Source of the DNA: CAZUTO01 sp964623085
GTDB taxonomy: Bacteria > Pseudomonadota > Gammaproteobacteria > Pseudomonadales > GM7GCV1
Assembly: GCA_964623085.1 (NCBI GenBank)
Contig: CAZUTO010000011.1
Span: forward strand, 1 to 62,778
Length of the DNA stretch: 62,778 bases
Direction: 5' to 3'
The position numbers and the translations under genes are program-made. A model generated the notes under the pieces. That model did not search any database. It worked only from the letters and a program-made list of their open reading frames with translations, and was not told the DNA's origin. This document shows positions 34,058 through 44,016 of the stretch, piece after piece (the first letter of the stretch is position 1; every line of letters begins with the position of its first letter).

Positions 34058-36340
34058 TTAATCGCTAAGGCCAGGAGCAAGATGAATGTACTTCCTCGCC
34101 TCTGGATCAGTCACTGTTGCCTCTATTAGTGCTCGCACTTCTTCGCCATCGCCCGCATGCAAGACTTTTCTAAGAATACGGCGCAACTGACCGTAGTTGG
34201 CTTTGCGCAACAACGCCTTCACTCTAAGCAAATTGGATGCATTCATTGAAAGTGAATCATAGCCCATTGCCATCAGAATCAGCGCACCAACAGGGTCACC
34301 CGCTAGCTCTCCGCAAATACCAGCGCGTTTGCCTTCCGCATGCGCGGCTTTAACTACATGGTTAATTGCAGAAAGCACCGCCGGATGCATAGCGTCGTAT
34401 AAATCGCTTACCTGCGCATTATTTCGATCAACTGCCAGAATGTATTGTGTGAGATCATTGCTTCCCACAGATAAAAAATCGACTCGTCGCGCCAGTTCAC
34501 GCGCGAGAAAAATAGCTGAAGGAACTTCGATCATAGAACCGAGCTCCGGCATTTTTATGTCATGCCCTTCTTCCTCAACCAGCTCTTTATAAGCACGATG
34601 GATCAACTCAACCGCCATATCTAATTCCCACACGCTAGATATCATCGGAAGAAGAATTTGTAAGTTATCTAGCCCAACCGACGCTTTCATCATCGCGCGG
34701 ACCTGCGCAAGAAAAAGCTCTGGATGATCAAGGGTAATACGTATGCCGCGCCAACCCAAAAACGGATTTGATTCCTCGATCGGAAAGTAGGGCAAGGACT
34801 TATCACCCCCTATATCTAGAGTACGCATAACAACAGGCCGCGGCGCAAATGCTTCCAGCTGCTCTCGATAAAACTGTCGCTGCTCTTCCTCTGTTGGAAA
34901 TCGCTGTCGGCTAAAAAAAGGAACTTCGCTTCGATATAACCCGACACCTTCAGCGCCACGCTCGATTGATACTTTTATATCGGCCATTAAGCCTGTGTTC
35001 ACTAATAGCGACAACTTGTAGCCATCTAGCGTTTCGGCGGGCAGATCACGGTATTTTTCCAGATCGTGCAACAATTGCCGATCACCGCGCTGGATGGCTT
35101 CAAAATGTTGCCTGTGTTCTGCTGTAGGGTTGACGTAAACATGGCCCTGATAACCATCAATAATGAGCTGCTTGCCACGCAAACGGCCATACTTCAGCCC
35201 ATCAACACCGACAACAGTGGGGATGCCCATCGCCCGTGCCAATATAGCCAAATGAGAATTCACCGAACCTCGAACAGACACGAGCCCAACAATCTTGTCG
35301 ATAGGTACCGTACCTAGCGTTCCGGCAGATAATTCTTCACCAACAAGAATCGTATTCTCTGGATAGACGATTTCGTCGTGATCGATTTCTTGCATATGGC
35401 CAAGCACACGACGACCGAGGTCACGCAAGTCAGACGCTCTCTCCCTTAAATAAGCATCTTCCATAGATTCAAATTGGCGGCAATGCCCAACGATCACCTC
35501 GCTCCAGGCCGTCTGCGCAGAATGCCCTTTATTAATTCGATCAATAACTTCTTTGCCCAAACTTCGGTCATCAAGCATTTGCTCGTAAGCCGTGAACAAC
35601 ATCTGCTCCTGCTCACTAATTTTTTCAACCAGCTCGTTAGCCATGGCGCGAATATCTTCTCGCGTCTTTTCAACTGCTTGGTGAAACTCGTCGAGCTCAT
35701 CCTCAATCGAGTTGGCAGAATGAGTTTCCAATGCAAAAAGGTCTGCAACAGGCGAGATAAGCACTGCCTCACCCATGGCAACACCGGGCGCACCCGCCAC
35801 TCCCTCAAACTCGATTTCTAAATCTTCAGCACCAACTTGGATGATCTGAATAAGATCTCCGGTGTTTTCAGCATGCGCAATGGTGCCCGCAAGCTGCGCG
35901 GAGAGCGTGATCAGAAAGGCCTCTTCACTCTCATCGAAACGACGCTTCTCTGATTGCTGCACAATCAGCACACCCAGAACTCGACGATGATGAACAACAG
36001 GAACACCAAGGAACCCGTCAAATTGCTCTTCACCGGTTTCTGGAATGTACTGATAGCGCGGATGAGATTTTGCCTCATCCAAATTGATGGGTTCTTCCCG
36101 TGAAGCCACTAGACCAACCAAGCCCTCAGACGGTGCCAGGCTCGCCACTTTCACGGCAGCCTGATCAAGCCCGCGCGTCGCCATCAAAAGATAACGGTTT
36201 GCTGCAGGATCGAGAAGATAGATAGAACAAGCATCTACATCGAGCGTGGATTGCACTCGATCAACAATCACCTCGAGAGCCTCAGCGAGGTCCTCTGCCG
36301 CATTGACTCGCTGAACAATAGATTTCAGCGAATCAAGCAT
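34058..36340 (-). CDS. ptsP: PTS enzyme I-Ntr, phosphoenolpyruvate-protein phosphotransferase
   Basis: A 760-residue first enzyme of the nitrogen phosphotransferase relay. An N-terminal GAF domain (about 15-165) is followed by the PEP-utiliser N-terminal domain, the phosphohistidine motif with GSVNSHLAILARAMGIPT, and the C-terminal PEP-binding barrel (TLDIGGDKSLPYF, GWRGIRITL, SVGSNDLTQYIL). In the family it phosphorylates NPr and then EIIA-Ntr for nitrogen and potassium control. It overlaps rppH by eight bases. Confidence 0.96.
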   Translation of the reverse strand: MLDSLKSIVQRVNAAEDLAEALEVIVDRVQSTLDVDACSIYLLDPAANRYLLMATRGLDQAAVKVASLAPSEGLVGLVASREEPINLDEAKSHPRYQYIPETGEEQFDGFLGVPVVHHRRVLGVLIVQQSEKRRFDESEEAFLITLSAQLAGTIAHAENTGDLIQIIQVGAEDLEIEFEGVAGAPGVAMGEAVLISPVADLFALETHSANSIEDELDEFHQAVEKTREDIRAMANELVEKISEQEQMLFTAYEQMLDDRSLGKEVIDRINKGHSAQTAWSEVIVGHCRQFESMEDAYLRERASDLRDLGRRVLGHMQEIDHDEIVYPENTILVGEELSAGTLGTVPIDKIVGLVSVRGSVNSHLAILARAMGIPTVVGVDGLKYGRLRGKQLIIDGYQGHVYVNPTAEHRQHFEAIQRGDRQLLHDLEKYRDLPAETLDGYKLSLLVNTGLMADIKVSIERGAEGVGLYRSEVPFFSRQRFPTEEEQRQFYREQLEAFAPRPVVMRTLDIGGDKSLPYFPIEESNPFLGWRGIRITLDHPELFLAQVRAMMKASVGLDNLQILLPMISSVWELDMAVELIHRAYKELVEEEGHDIKMPELGSMIEVPSAIFLARELARRVDFLSVGSNDLTQYILAVDRNNAQVSDLYDAMHPAVLSAINHVVKAAHAEGKRAGICGELAGDPVGALILMAMGYDSLSMNASNLLRVKALLRKANYGQLRRILRKVLHAGDGEEVRALIEATVTDPEARKYIHLAPGLSD

Positions 36341-36845
36341 ACTGTTTCGATTCTGACTTTGTTAGGCCAAAATGTTTTCCGGATAGCTCGTGCATCGCTT
36401 TTCGGTAAACCTCTTTCTTAAAGTCCACAACCTGATTAAGAGGATACCAATAGCTGACCCATCGCCATTCTGTAAACTCGGGTCTATCGCCACAATCAAA
36501 ACGGATATCGTCTTCTGAACACTGCAATTCGAGCAAAAACCATTTTTGTTTCTGACCAACACAGCGCGGTTTTTGTCGCTTGCGAACCAAATGGTTGGGG
36601 ATTCGGTAACGCAGCCAAGAGCGAGTTTGGGCGACAACTTTCACCTGGCTTTCTTTAAGACCTACTTCTTCATAAAGCTCCCGGAAAAGGGCTTCTTTTG
36701 GAGACTCGCCATGATCAATTCCTCCTTGCGGGAATTGCCAAGAATCACCTTGCTGCGTGCGCTTCATCCAAAGCACATCACCCCTACCATTCGCGATAAT
36801 CATACCGACGTTGGAGCGGAATCCTTCTTTGTCAATCAAAGACAT
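36333..36845 (-). CDS. rppH: RNA pyrophosphohydrolase
   Basis: A Nudix enzyme of about 170 residues that removes pyrophosphate from 5'-triphosphate mRNA and starts its decay. The Nudix box is GGIDHGESPKEALFRELYEEVGL, with FRSNVGMIIANGRGDVLWMKR before it. The start is uncertain: ATG at 36845 has AGGAGG only two bases upstream, while a TTG at 36839 has it eight bases upstream and would give MIDKEGFRSNVG, matching E. coli. The C-terminus overlaps ptsP by eight bases. Confidence 0.95.
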   Translation of the reverse strand: MSLIDKEGFRSNVGMIIANGRGDVLWMKRTQQGDSWQFPQGGIDHGESPKEALFRELYEEVGLKESQVKVVAQTRSWLRYRIPNHLVRKRQKPRCVGQKQKWFLLELQCSEDDIRFDCGDRPEFTEWRWVSYWYPLNQVVDFKKEVYRKAMHELSGKHFGLTKSESKQYA

Positions 36846-36899
36846 TGCCTCCTGCAAATCTTGGCTTAGAGCTGTACTCGATATTTTCTGTACTAAGCA

Positions 36900-37289
36900 C
36901 TAGTCTTCCTTAATCTCTTCTAGATATTCTTCTGCAGAAAGCGCAGAACCTAGCTCAGTAATATCATCAGGCTGAACACGAAAAAACCAGCCATCCCCGT
37001 AAGGTGCGTCATTCACTAAACCTGGCTCATCAGTCAAAAGCTCGTTGACTTGAATCACTTGGCCACTGACCAAGGAGAAAATATCTGACGCCGCTTTTAC
37101 CGATTCAACAACGCCCGCCTCCTCATGGGCGGTCAGGGTTGATCCTACATCTGGCAAATCCACAAACACGACATCACCCAAGCTCTGTTGAGCGTGATCT
37201 GTAATACCAATGGTAACGGTCCCGTCCTCATTAGTTAGTGCCCACTCATGGCTCGCGAGGTATCTCAGTTCAGAAGGTATATCTGACAT
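36900..37289 (-). CDS. gcvH: Glycine cleavage system H protein
   Basis: A 129-residue lipoyl carrier. The lipoylated lysine is in VVESVKAASDIFSLVSG, and the N-terminal RYLASHEWALTNEDGTVTIGITDHAQQ is the family start. It carries the aminomethyl group from GcvP to GcvT. It lies 47 bases downstream of gcvT. GcvP is not in the window. Confidence 0.97.
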   Translation of the reverse strand: MSDIPSELRYLASHEWALTNEDGTVTIGITDHAQQSLGDVVFVDLPDVGSTLTAHEEAGVVESVKAASDIFSLVSGQVIQVNELLTDEPGLVNDAPYGDGWFFRVQPDDITELGSALSAEEYLEEIKED

Positions 37290-37336
37290 TTCTTATTCTC
37301 TAAATTCAGAAGTTTTTTTCGATGCTAGGGAATGAC

Positions 37337-38410
37337 TTAAACTAGAGCTTTGCCTTCACGTACAAACGCGGGTTTAACTATTTTGGCTCTAAGTTTTTTG
37401 TCTCGCACTAGCACTAGACAGTGATCAGATACTGACATCGGAACCCGTGCAAAGGCAATACTTTTTTCCAATGTCGGCGAAAAGCCTCCGCTTGTGATCA
37501 GGCCAAGCTCTTCTGAACCATCAAACACTTTTTGCCCCGACCTAAGCACACCCCTATCTTCTAATACTAGGCCGACAAGTTTAGTGGCTGGCGGGCGTTG
37601 TTTGATTTCTTCAATCGCTTTGCGGCCAACAAAGGCCCTTTGGTCATCAGCCAAGCTTAGTGTCCACTCTAAGTTCGCACTAAAAGGATCTGTGCCCTCA
37701 TCCATTTCATTGCCATAAAGGCAGTATCCGGCTTCTAGGCGAAGTGTATCTCTTGCGCCAAGACCGATAGTCGCCACATCTGCCTTAAGCAAGGTCGACC
37801 AAAGCTCAGGGAGCGCCTCGTTGGACAATATGATTTCATAGCCCTGTTCGCCTGCGTAACCCGTCGCTGCAATGATCCATTCCCCTGCCTCAATATGATG
37901 AAAGCTGGCAATCTCTTGATGTACACGATCAGGAAAACAGCTTGCGACAATCGACTTTGCACGGGGTCCTTGAACAGCGACAATGCCTAGGTCTGAACGC
38001 TCTTGAATGTTTACGCTAAAGGACTCGGTTAGTTGCTGCATCCACGCCAAATCCTTTTCACGCGTTACGCAATTGACGACCAGCCGGTAAGTTTCCTCGG
38101 CCAAGTAATAAACGATAAGGTCATCGATCACTCCACCGGCTTCATTCAACATGAGCGAGTACTGCGCTTGACCCGGCCGAATCTTGGCTACGTCGTTGGC
38201 AAGTAGCTTTTGTAAAAAACGGGTAGCGTCTGCACCGAATACATCAACCACCGTCATATGACTGACATCAAACATCCCTGCTGACTGTCTCACCCTAAGA
38301 TGTTCTTTGAGCTGTGAACCATAATGCAGCGGCATATCCCAGCCACCAAAATTCACCATCTTGCCACCAAGGCTTCGGTGAACAGCATTCAAGGCGGTTT
38401 GATTCAACAT
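37337..38410 (-). CDS. gcvT: Glycine cleavage system T protein, aminomethyltransferase
   Basis: A 357-residue enzyme that passes the methylene group to tetrahydrofolate and releases ammonia. MVNFGGWDMPLHYGSQLKEH, MFDVSHMTVVDVFG and the GYCLYGNEMDEGTDPF segment are family signatures. It is first in the gcvT-gcvH pair. I looked for a glycine riboswitch in the 130 bases upstream and saw none I could defend. Confidence 0.96.
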   Translation of the reverse strand: MLNQTALNAVHRSLGGKMVNFGGWDMPLHYGSQLKEHLRVRQSAGMFDVSHMTVVDVFGADATRFLQKLLANDVAKIRPGQAQYSLMLNEAGGVIDDLIVYYLAEETYRLVVNCVTREKDLAWMQQLTESFSVNIQERSDLGIVAVQGPRAKSIVASCFPDRVHQEIASFHHIEAGEWIIAATGYAGEQGYEIILSNEALPELWSTLLKADVATIGLGARDTLRLEAGYCLYGNEMDEGTDPFSANLEWTLSLADDQRAFVGRKAIEEIKQRPPATKLVGLVLEDRGVLRSGQKVFDGSEELGLITSGGFSPTLEKSIAFARVPMSVSDHCLVLVRDKKLRAKIVKPAFVREGKALV

Positions 38411-38540
38411 AGTTTGAGCTACTTAAATTTAGGCCAAGAGTATAACCTCAGACGTAGGCTCCAAACTTGAACAGTCGATATTTTCTAGACTAGGCTAGAA
38501 TGCATGATCATTTCACCAATGCAGCAATTCTATCGAAGCT

Positions 38541-39434
38541 ATGGTATTTAGTTTTATCTCTGCACGTCTTAGCACACACTCAACAATCGGGCCTTACTGG
38601 CGATTGATGCGTCTGGACAAACCCGTGGGGTCTTTGCTGATTTTATGGCCAACGCTTGCTAGCCTGTGGCTTGCAGCAGACGGCCAGCCAGCCATTTATC
38701 TTGTGGTGATTTTTACTCTCGGCACTTTTTTGATGCGTTCAGCCGGATGTGCCATCAACGACTTTGCTGATCGCAAAGTTGATGGTGAAGTCGAACGCAC
38801 AGCGGATCGGCCGCTCGCCACTGGGGAGATCCCCGCGAAAAACGCACTGATCTGTTTTGTCCTCATCTGCCTAATATCCTTTGGCTTAATTCTTTTGACG
38901 AATCGCCTCACGGTCTATCTATCGCTTGTCGGTGTCGTACTTGCCACGATTTATCCGTTCTTGAAACGCGTCACCCATCTTCCTCAAGTTTGGCTGGGGC
39001 TGGCCATGAACTGGGGGATTATCATGGCCTACAGCGCGCAAACGGGCAGTTTGGAGTCGAACATCTGGTTGCTATACGCTGGCACTATTTGTTGGACCGT
39101 TGCCTATGACACATTCTATGCGATGGTAGATAGAGACGATGACCTTCGGCTGGGCGTGAAGTCCATCGCGATACTGTTCGGTGATCAAGATCGACTGATG
39201 ACTGGCTTACTGCAGGGCTTGGCGATCATTGCGTTCTTTCTAGTTGGACATCGATTCAACCTCGGCCTTGCCTATCAATGCATCAGTTTGGGAGGCATCA
39301 GTTTGCTTTTTATCTATCAGCAATATCTGATCCGCGGGCGCGAACGCGCGCTATGCTTCCGCGCCTTTTTAAATAACCGCTGGGTCGGACTACTATTATT
39401 TGCTGGCGTGTTTATCGATTCTCTCGTTGCCTAA
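38541..39434 (+). CDS. ubiA: 4-hydroxybenzoate polyprenyltransferase
   Basis: A 297-residue integral-membrane enzyme that prenylates 4-hydroxybenzoate in ubiquinone synthesis. Two Asp-rich motifs bind Mg-prenyl diphosphate: NDFADRKVD (residues 73-81) and DRDDDLRLGVKS (about 194-205). Eight or nine helices are expected. UbiC, often upstream, is absent here. An inverted repeat TTCTAG-N6-CTAGAA (38483-38500) lies 40-58 bases before the ATG. Confidence 0.96.
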   Translation: MVFSFISARLSTHSTIGPYWRLMRLDKPVGSLLILWPTLASLWLAADGQPAIYLVVIFTLGTFLMRSAGCAINDFADRKVDGEVERTADRPLATGEIPAKNALICFVLICLISFGLILLTNRLTVYLSLVGVVLATIYPFLKRVTHLPQVWLGLAMNWGIIMAYSAQTGSLESNIWLLYAGTICWTVAYDTFYAMVDRDDDLRLGVKSIAILFGDQDRLMTGLLQGLAIIAFFLVGHRFNLGLAYQCISLGGISLLFIYQQYLIRGRERALCFRAFLNNRWVGLLLFAGVFIDSLVA

Positions 39435-39464
39435 CCGCCTTTATTACTGCTTAAACTAACGGCC

Positions 39465-40601
39465 ATGAAATTTCGATTTATTCATAGCTTGTCTGAGATC
39501 AACGCCAAGCAATGGGATGACTTACGACAAGGGAGCTACCCCTTTCTCTCGCACGCTTTCCTGTCTGCGCTTGAGGAGAGTGGGTCAGTTGGAACAAACA
39601 CTGGCTGGTCGCCGCAACACCTTGTCGGCGAAGACGACGGCAAGCTGTTATTAGCAATGCCCCTTTATCTCAAAACGCACTCTTACGGAGAGTACGTGTT
39701 TGATTGGCAGTGGGCGCAAGCATTCGAGCATCATGGACGCCAGTACTATCCGAAACTATTGTCAGCAGTGCCTTTTACCCCAGCATCAGGCCCGCGCGTG
39801 CTAACTCATACTGAATTAGACAACCAGACCCTGAGTAACGCCTTTGATTTCATCAAAGCATTTACTATCAAGCATTCTATTTCTAGCTGGCACTTACTTT
39901 TTCCGAACGAAAACTTAGCAGCGCTGCTTAACGCAGAAAAGGAAATGATGTTGCGGCAGGATGTTCAGTTTCATTGGAAAAACAATGACTATGCCAATTT
40001 CGATGCTTTCTTAGGCGCACTGCGATCAACCAAGCGAAAGCAAATTCGTCGAGAGAGGCGCAAGGTGGCCGAACAAGATATCAAGTTGATACAGAAGTCT
40101 GGCGCTGATTTGAGCAATGAAGATTGGCAAGATTTTTATCGCGCCTATTGCGCGACCTATTACAAGCGCAGTGGCCATGCCGGTTATCTGAACAAAGCTT
40201 TTTTCGAACAGATCGCCAACACCATGAGTGACCAAATAATGTTAGTGCTGGCCTATCAGCATGACGAGTTCTTGGCGAGTTCACTATTCTTCTTTGATGA
40301 CCACTCGCTCTATGGTCGCTACTGGGGGGCATTGGAAGAGGCAGACTGTTTGCACTTCGAGGCCTGCTACTACCAAGGTATCGATTTTGCTATCGACCGA
40401 GGGCTGCAAACGTTTAACCCTGGCACTCAGGGCGAGCACAAGCTAGTACGGGGGTTTGAACCCGTAAAAACCAATTCTTACCATTGGATTGCCGACTCCG
40501 AGTTTGCCACCGCCATTTCTCACTATCTGGCACGAGAACGCGCAAGTATTAACGACTATCAACAAGCAGCAGCGGATTATCTGCCCTTCAAAAGCTCTTA
40601 G
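39465..40601 (+). CDS. Peptidogalycan-type GNAT family protein (DUF482)
   Basis: A 378-residue protein of the DUF482/'peptidogalycan biosynthesis' family. Landmarks are PFLSHAFLSALEESGSVG, LAMPLYLKTHSYGEYVFDWQWA, FTPASGPRVL, the RSTKRKQIRRERR basic stretch and NPGTQGEHKLVRGFEP. The fold is a double GNAT acyltransferase like FemAB enzymes, so a CoA- or tRNA-linked acyl transfer is possible, but no substrate is known. It follows ubiA by 30 bases. Confidence 0.88.
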   Translation: MKFRFIHSLSEINAKQWDDLRQGSYPFLSHAFLSALEESGSVGTNTGWSPQHLVGEDDGKLLLAMPLYLKTHSYGEYVFDWQWAQAFEHHGRQYYPKLLSAVPFTPASGPRVLTHTELDNQTLSNAFDFIKAFTIKHSISSWHLLFPNENLAALLNAEKEMMLRQDVQFHWKNNDYANFDAFLGALRSTKRKQIRRERRKVAEQDIKLIQKSGADLSNEDWQDFYRAYCATYYKRSGHAGYLNKAFFEQIANTMSDQIMLVLAYQHDEFLASSLFFFDDHSLYGRYWGALEEADCLHFEACYYQGIDFAIDRGLQTFNPGTQGEHKLVRGFEPVKTNSYHWIADSEFATAISHYLARERASINDYQQAAADYLPFKSS

Positions 40602-40808
40602 CTTTTTAAGCCTCCTTTCATATACGCTTAATACACTTAGTAGCTCTTGCAACATGAGCTCGACCGCATAGCAAAATCCATGTTCGCGAGCCCCGTATAG
40701 CTTGTTCGAGTTATACATTAGTTCGATTATCGCTTTTCGCAAGAAGCTCTGGTTAAATCACCGACCTAACTATAGAAACTGGGCGCTCCAACTTCGCCAG
40801 AGGCCGGC

Positions 40809-42128
40809 TTGCCAAAATATTTTCAATCTGAAGTTATTAGGATCCTTCTCATATCCGGAGGCTGTTTAGGGCTAGGACTTATGATTGGCTTCCCTTTAAC
40901 TGGACTACTCTCAGGACTTTGTGGGTATGTATGCTGGGCGCTGTATCAGGTTCATTTAATTATCCAGTGGTTGGACAATCCAGAAGATAGCCCTCCTTCT
41001 AATGTGTACGGTGTTTTCGAGCTAATTCTAGATCGCTTGTTAGCAAATAAACGCCAACACAGCCGCGAACGACAGCTGCTTGGCGCGACCCTCAGTCGGC
41101 AAAATCGACTGATGGCTGGGGTGCGTGATGCCGTAGTGCTCATCAATAAGAATAATCGTGTTAACTGGTTTAACGAACAAGCTGCTGAGCTACTCAATTT
41201 GCAAGAAAGCGAAGACATTGGTATTCCACTTGGCAATTTGATGCGTGATCCTCGTTTCTTTGCCTATATAGAGGGCGGTGATTTCTCTGAGCCATTACTG
41301 ATCTCAGCTCCTAGCAATAGAGCAGCTTGGATCGAAGTAGCTATTAGCGAATACGAGCACGGTGAAAAAATTCTGGTCATGCGTGACGTGACACGCATGC
41401 AACGACTAGAGCAGATGCGATCAGACTTTATCGCAAATCTCTCTCATGAGCTGAGAACGCCACTAACTGTATTGCGCGGATATATAGAGACGTTGCACCT
41501 TCAGCCCAGCTTATCTGATTCTATCAAACAGATTTATAGTGAAATGGGCAATCAATCTGAACGCATGGCGCAATTGATTACCGATCTTGCGACACTATCT
41601 AAACTCGAAAGTAACGATGCCACACGCAGTCTAACCCCCGTCAACATTTCAGCACTGCTGCAGCGTATTATTAACGACGCCTATCAACTATCCAGTTACA
41701 AGGACCATGTGTTTGTAGCTGATATAGCACCGGACCTTTGCCTAACCGCAGTGGAAAATGAGCTATATAGTGCTTTTAGTAACTTAGTCTTTAATGCTGT
41801 TCGACACACCCCCGCAGGGACAAATATTCAGGTTAAAGCAAAAGCAGGAGAGAAAAACCTCTCAGTAGAGATCAAAGACTCTGGGCCAGGTATCGAAGCA
41901 AAACACTTACCTCGTATCACAGAGCGATTTTATCGCGCAGATATCAGCCGAAATTCAGGGACGGGCGGGACTGGGCTTGGACTAGCTATCGTTAAACATG
42001 CAATCAATGCGCAAAACGGAAAACTAAAAATTGAAAGCACCTTAGGGAAAGGCGCGCGTTTTAGCTGCCTATTCCCTATTTCCCAACTTTGCGACGCAGC
42101 GAATTATTCTAGTCTTGACGCTTCCTGA
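40809..42128 (+). CDS. phoR: Phosphate regulon sensor histidine kinase
   Basis: A 439-residue membrane sensor. Two N-terminal helices (about 10-50) are followed by a linker and PAS domain (about 95-190), the HisKA site FIANLSHELRTPLTVLRGY and the ATPase motifs NLVFNAVRHTP, DSGPGI and GTGGTGLGLAIV. It would phosphorylate PhoB under phosphate limitation. The TTG start at 40809 is supported by GAGG five bases upstream. PhoB, usually just before phoR, is missing, and the 207-base gap in front holds no gene. Confidence 0.92.
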   Translation: MPKYFQSEVIRILLISGGCLGLGLMIGFPLTGLLSGLCGYVCWALYQVHLIIQWLDNPEDSPPSNVYGVFELILDRLLANKRQHSRERQLLGATLSRQNRLMAGVRDAVVLINKNNRVNWFNEQAAELLNLQESEDIGIPLGNLMRDPRFFAYIEGGDFSEPLLISAPSNRAAWIEVAISEYEHGEKILVMRDVTRMQRLEQMRSDFIANLSHELRTPLTVLRGYIETLHLQPSLSDSIKQIYSEMGNQSERMAQLITDLATLSKLESNDATRSLTPVNISALLQRIINDAYQLSSYKDHVFVADIAPDLCLTAVENELYSAFSNLVFNAVRHTPAGTNIQVKAKAGEKNLSVEIKDSGPGIEAKHLPRITERFYRADISRNSGTGGTGLGLAIVKHAINAQNGKLKIESTLGKGARFSCLFPISQLCDAANYSSLDAS

Positions 42129-42346
42129 CCAATAAAAATATCTTTCTAGGTAATCGCAGCCAAATTTAAAAAAATACGAAAATCCCCTGATCTCCTTAGG
42201 AGAAAGTGTGATTAGAATCCCAATATTCGCGTCCAAACACCTATTTCTCTTTTCGATCACCGTTTAAACGAGCACACTTACAGGACGTAGCAGTATTTGG
42301 TAGCTATAGTTTGAATCATGTTAAACAACAAATTCGTGATTCAGTT

Positions 42347-43420
42347 ATGAGCATTAAAAATCAGGCTAAAATCGTAGGAGTTTATCGCTTGGACAACGTT
42401 GAACAATCATCGTCCGCAAGTTCATCAGCTGCCGGTTTCGACACGATACTGGCAAATAGCTTATTGGTGGTAAAACAAATGAATCGCCAGTATGCCGTTA
42501 TGAATTCGGAAGAGTTGAAGGCATCGGGTGATGGCCACAAGGTTATTTGCTACGCAGATACAAAAAGGGGTTCGCTCAACAAACTCTGTGGAGAGCACAT
42601 AAAACCCCTACCAACGGAAAATATTGAAGAATTTTTAGCAGGTATGGTGACGGCGCTAAATCTAGTTGAACAAGGCGAAGCTGAAGGTGGACAACTAAGC
42701 GCAGTAAATAGTGGCAATGCCTCCGGAAAGCCTACTGAAATTTCCGAATCTCGTAATGAACTGACAACCGAGCAAGTACAAAGCGCTATCAAACAGGCTT
42801 TAAAAGTTGTCACCAACGCGATGGATAAGAATATTGATAATTGGGTTCTCGAAGCCAGCAAACAATTAGATGGCTCTGTATCGCAAGGCGGTTTCGGCGA
42901 TGAGCAAAGGCTGCGAGGCTTATCTTCGCAGCTTCAAGATTCTTCTAGTGAGCTCAACAAGCGTTTTCAAGCTCGGCTGATTGAAAGCCTGCACAAGTTC
43001 AACCATCCTGAAAAAGAACAAATTGAACTAATTGCGGCACAAAATCTAACGCTGACCGAGGATGATCAATGGGATAAGGACTCTAGTATTCTCAACCTAT
43101 CAGCAATGATCGAAGGACAGGCTAAGCTGGACTTTAATCAGATGAATCGCCGCTTCTGCTACTTGATCAATAAGCGTGTTAAACCGGAGAAAAACATCAT
43201 CGGCCCAGAAATGATGGCTTGGTGTATTTGTACGGCAATTGACGAAATCAGCCTTGGCACAGAACAAGTGAATGCTTTACAGAACGTTGTCTCGGATAAT
43301 TTTGCAGAGGCAATGGGCAAAATCTATCGCGACATTAATCTACTTTGGATAGGCATGGATATTATTCCGCAGATTAAATTGCGAGTTTGGCAAGACGATT
43401 ATAAACCAGGCGGTGAATAA
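42347..43420 (+). CDS. Short DUF1631-like protein
   Basis: A protein of 357 residues from the ATG at 42347 (369 if a TTG at 42311 is used). The C-terminal half (QLDGSVSQGGFGDEQ to the end) resembles the middle of DUF1631 proteins, with ILNLSAMIEGQAKLDFNQMNRRF and PEMMAWCICTAIDEI. DUF1631 proteins are usually about twice this length, so this is a short form. The N-terminal 130 residues contain SSSASSSAAGFDTILANSL. No function is established. Neither start has a ribosome site. Confidence 0.7.
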   Translation: MSIKNQAKIVGVYRLDNVEQSSSASSSAAGFDTILANSLLVVKQMNRQYAVMNSEELKASGDGHKVICYADTKRGSLNKLCGEHIKPLPTENIEEFLAGMVTALNLVEQGEAEGGQLSAVNSGNASGKPTEISESRNELTTEQVQSAIKQALKVVTNAMDKNIDNWVLEASKQLDGSVSQGGFGDEQRLRGLSSQLQDSSSELNKRFQARLIESLHKFNHPEKEQIELIAAQNLTLTEDDQWDKDSSILNLSAMIEGQAKLDFNQMNRRFCYLINKRVKPEKNIIGPEMMAWCICTAIDEISLGTEQVNALQNVVSDNFAEAMGKIYRDINLLWIGMDIIPQIKLRVWQDDYKPGGE

Positions 43421-43454
43421 CGCAGTAATGCCATAACCACATTTGCAGCCGATG

Positions 43455-43904
43455 CTATGACTCAATAGAAGCTCGCGCAGCGAGCTTAGTCTGAATATAT
43501 TGAGAATGGGGCAGGTGTATTAAATCAGCTAGTTTGCGCAGCATGTGTTCTTCGTATCGATCAATACGGCCATCGGCGTAGGCCACCATCCAGAGTCGCT
43601 CTAACAGAGCACGTTTCTGATCCACATTGTAGTGCTGGTTAATTACCGATGTATGGCGGTAAAGATCAACTGATTCTGCTCGATCCCCTCTCGCTTGGTC
43701 AAACAAGGCTTTAGCTTCCATCGCATCGATTCCAAGTGAGCTTTTTAGCAAGCTCGTAATCTGAGCTTCTTCTTCATCCGCCCATTCATTATCGGCTGCC
43801 ATAATTTCCACCATCAATGCTGCTGCAGCACGATCAGGATCAATTTCCGGGGCCTGACTACTTTCCTCATTGACACCCAACCAGCCGAGAATTCTGTCTT
43901 TCAT
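43455..43904 (-). CDS. TerB-family protein
   Basis: A 149-residue helical protein. The TerB-like domain covers about residues 20-140: AAAALMVEIMAADNEWADEEE, LLKSSLGIDAMEA and VAYADGRIDRYEEHMLRKLADLIHL. Acidic residues in the two AxADG/E repeats are the metal-binding positions in TerB-like proteins. A role in tellurite resistance is not implied for single TerB proteins; many are of unknown function. It converges on the DUF1631-like gene. Confidence 0.88.
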   Translation of the reverse strand: MKDRILGWLGVNEESSQAPEIDPDRAAAALMVEIMAADNEWADEEEAQITSLLKSSLGIDAMEAKALFDQARGDRAESVDLYRHTSVINQHYNVDQKRALLERLWMVAYADGRIDRYEEHMLRKLADLIHLPHSQYIQTKLAARASIES

Positions 43905-44016
43905 ATTGTTAGTTCAACCGACCCTATGACCCAGCTTGCAGTTGTTCTATAGTCGATATAAGCGGAAAGCGAATGAACAGTCTTGTCAGTAATTGACAGC
44001 AGATGACGATCCAAGA

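Noticed and set aside
35474..35821. 115-codon plus-strand frame inside ptsP
   Set aside because: Antisense shadow of a fully intact ptsP; the protein has no recognisable features.
38411..38540. Glycine riboswitch upstream of gcvT
   Set aside because: I found no paired aptamer core or conserved glycine-riboswitch segments in this short gap.
40615..40636. Pho box upstream of phoR (CTTTCAT)
   Set aside because: One good half-site, but the position 11 bases on matches poorly (GCTTAAT), so it does not form a pair.
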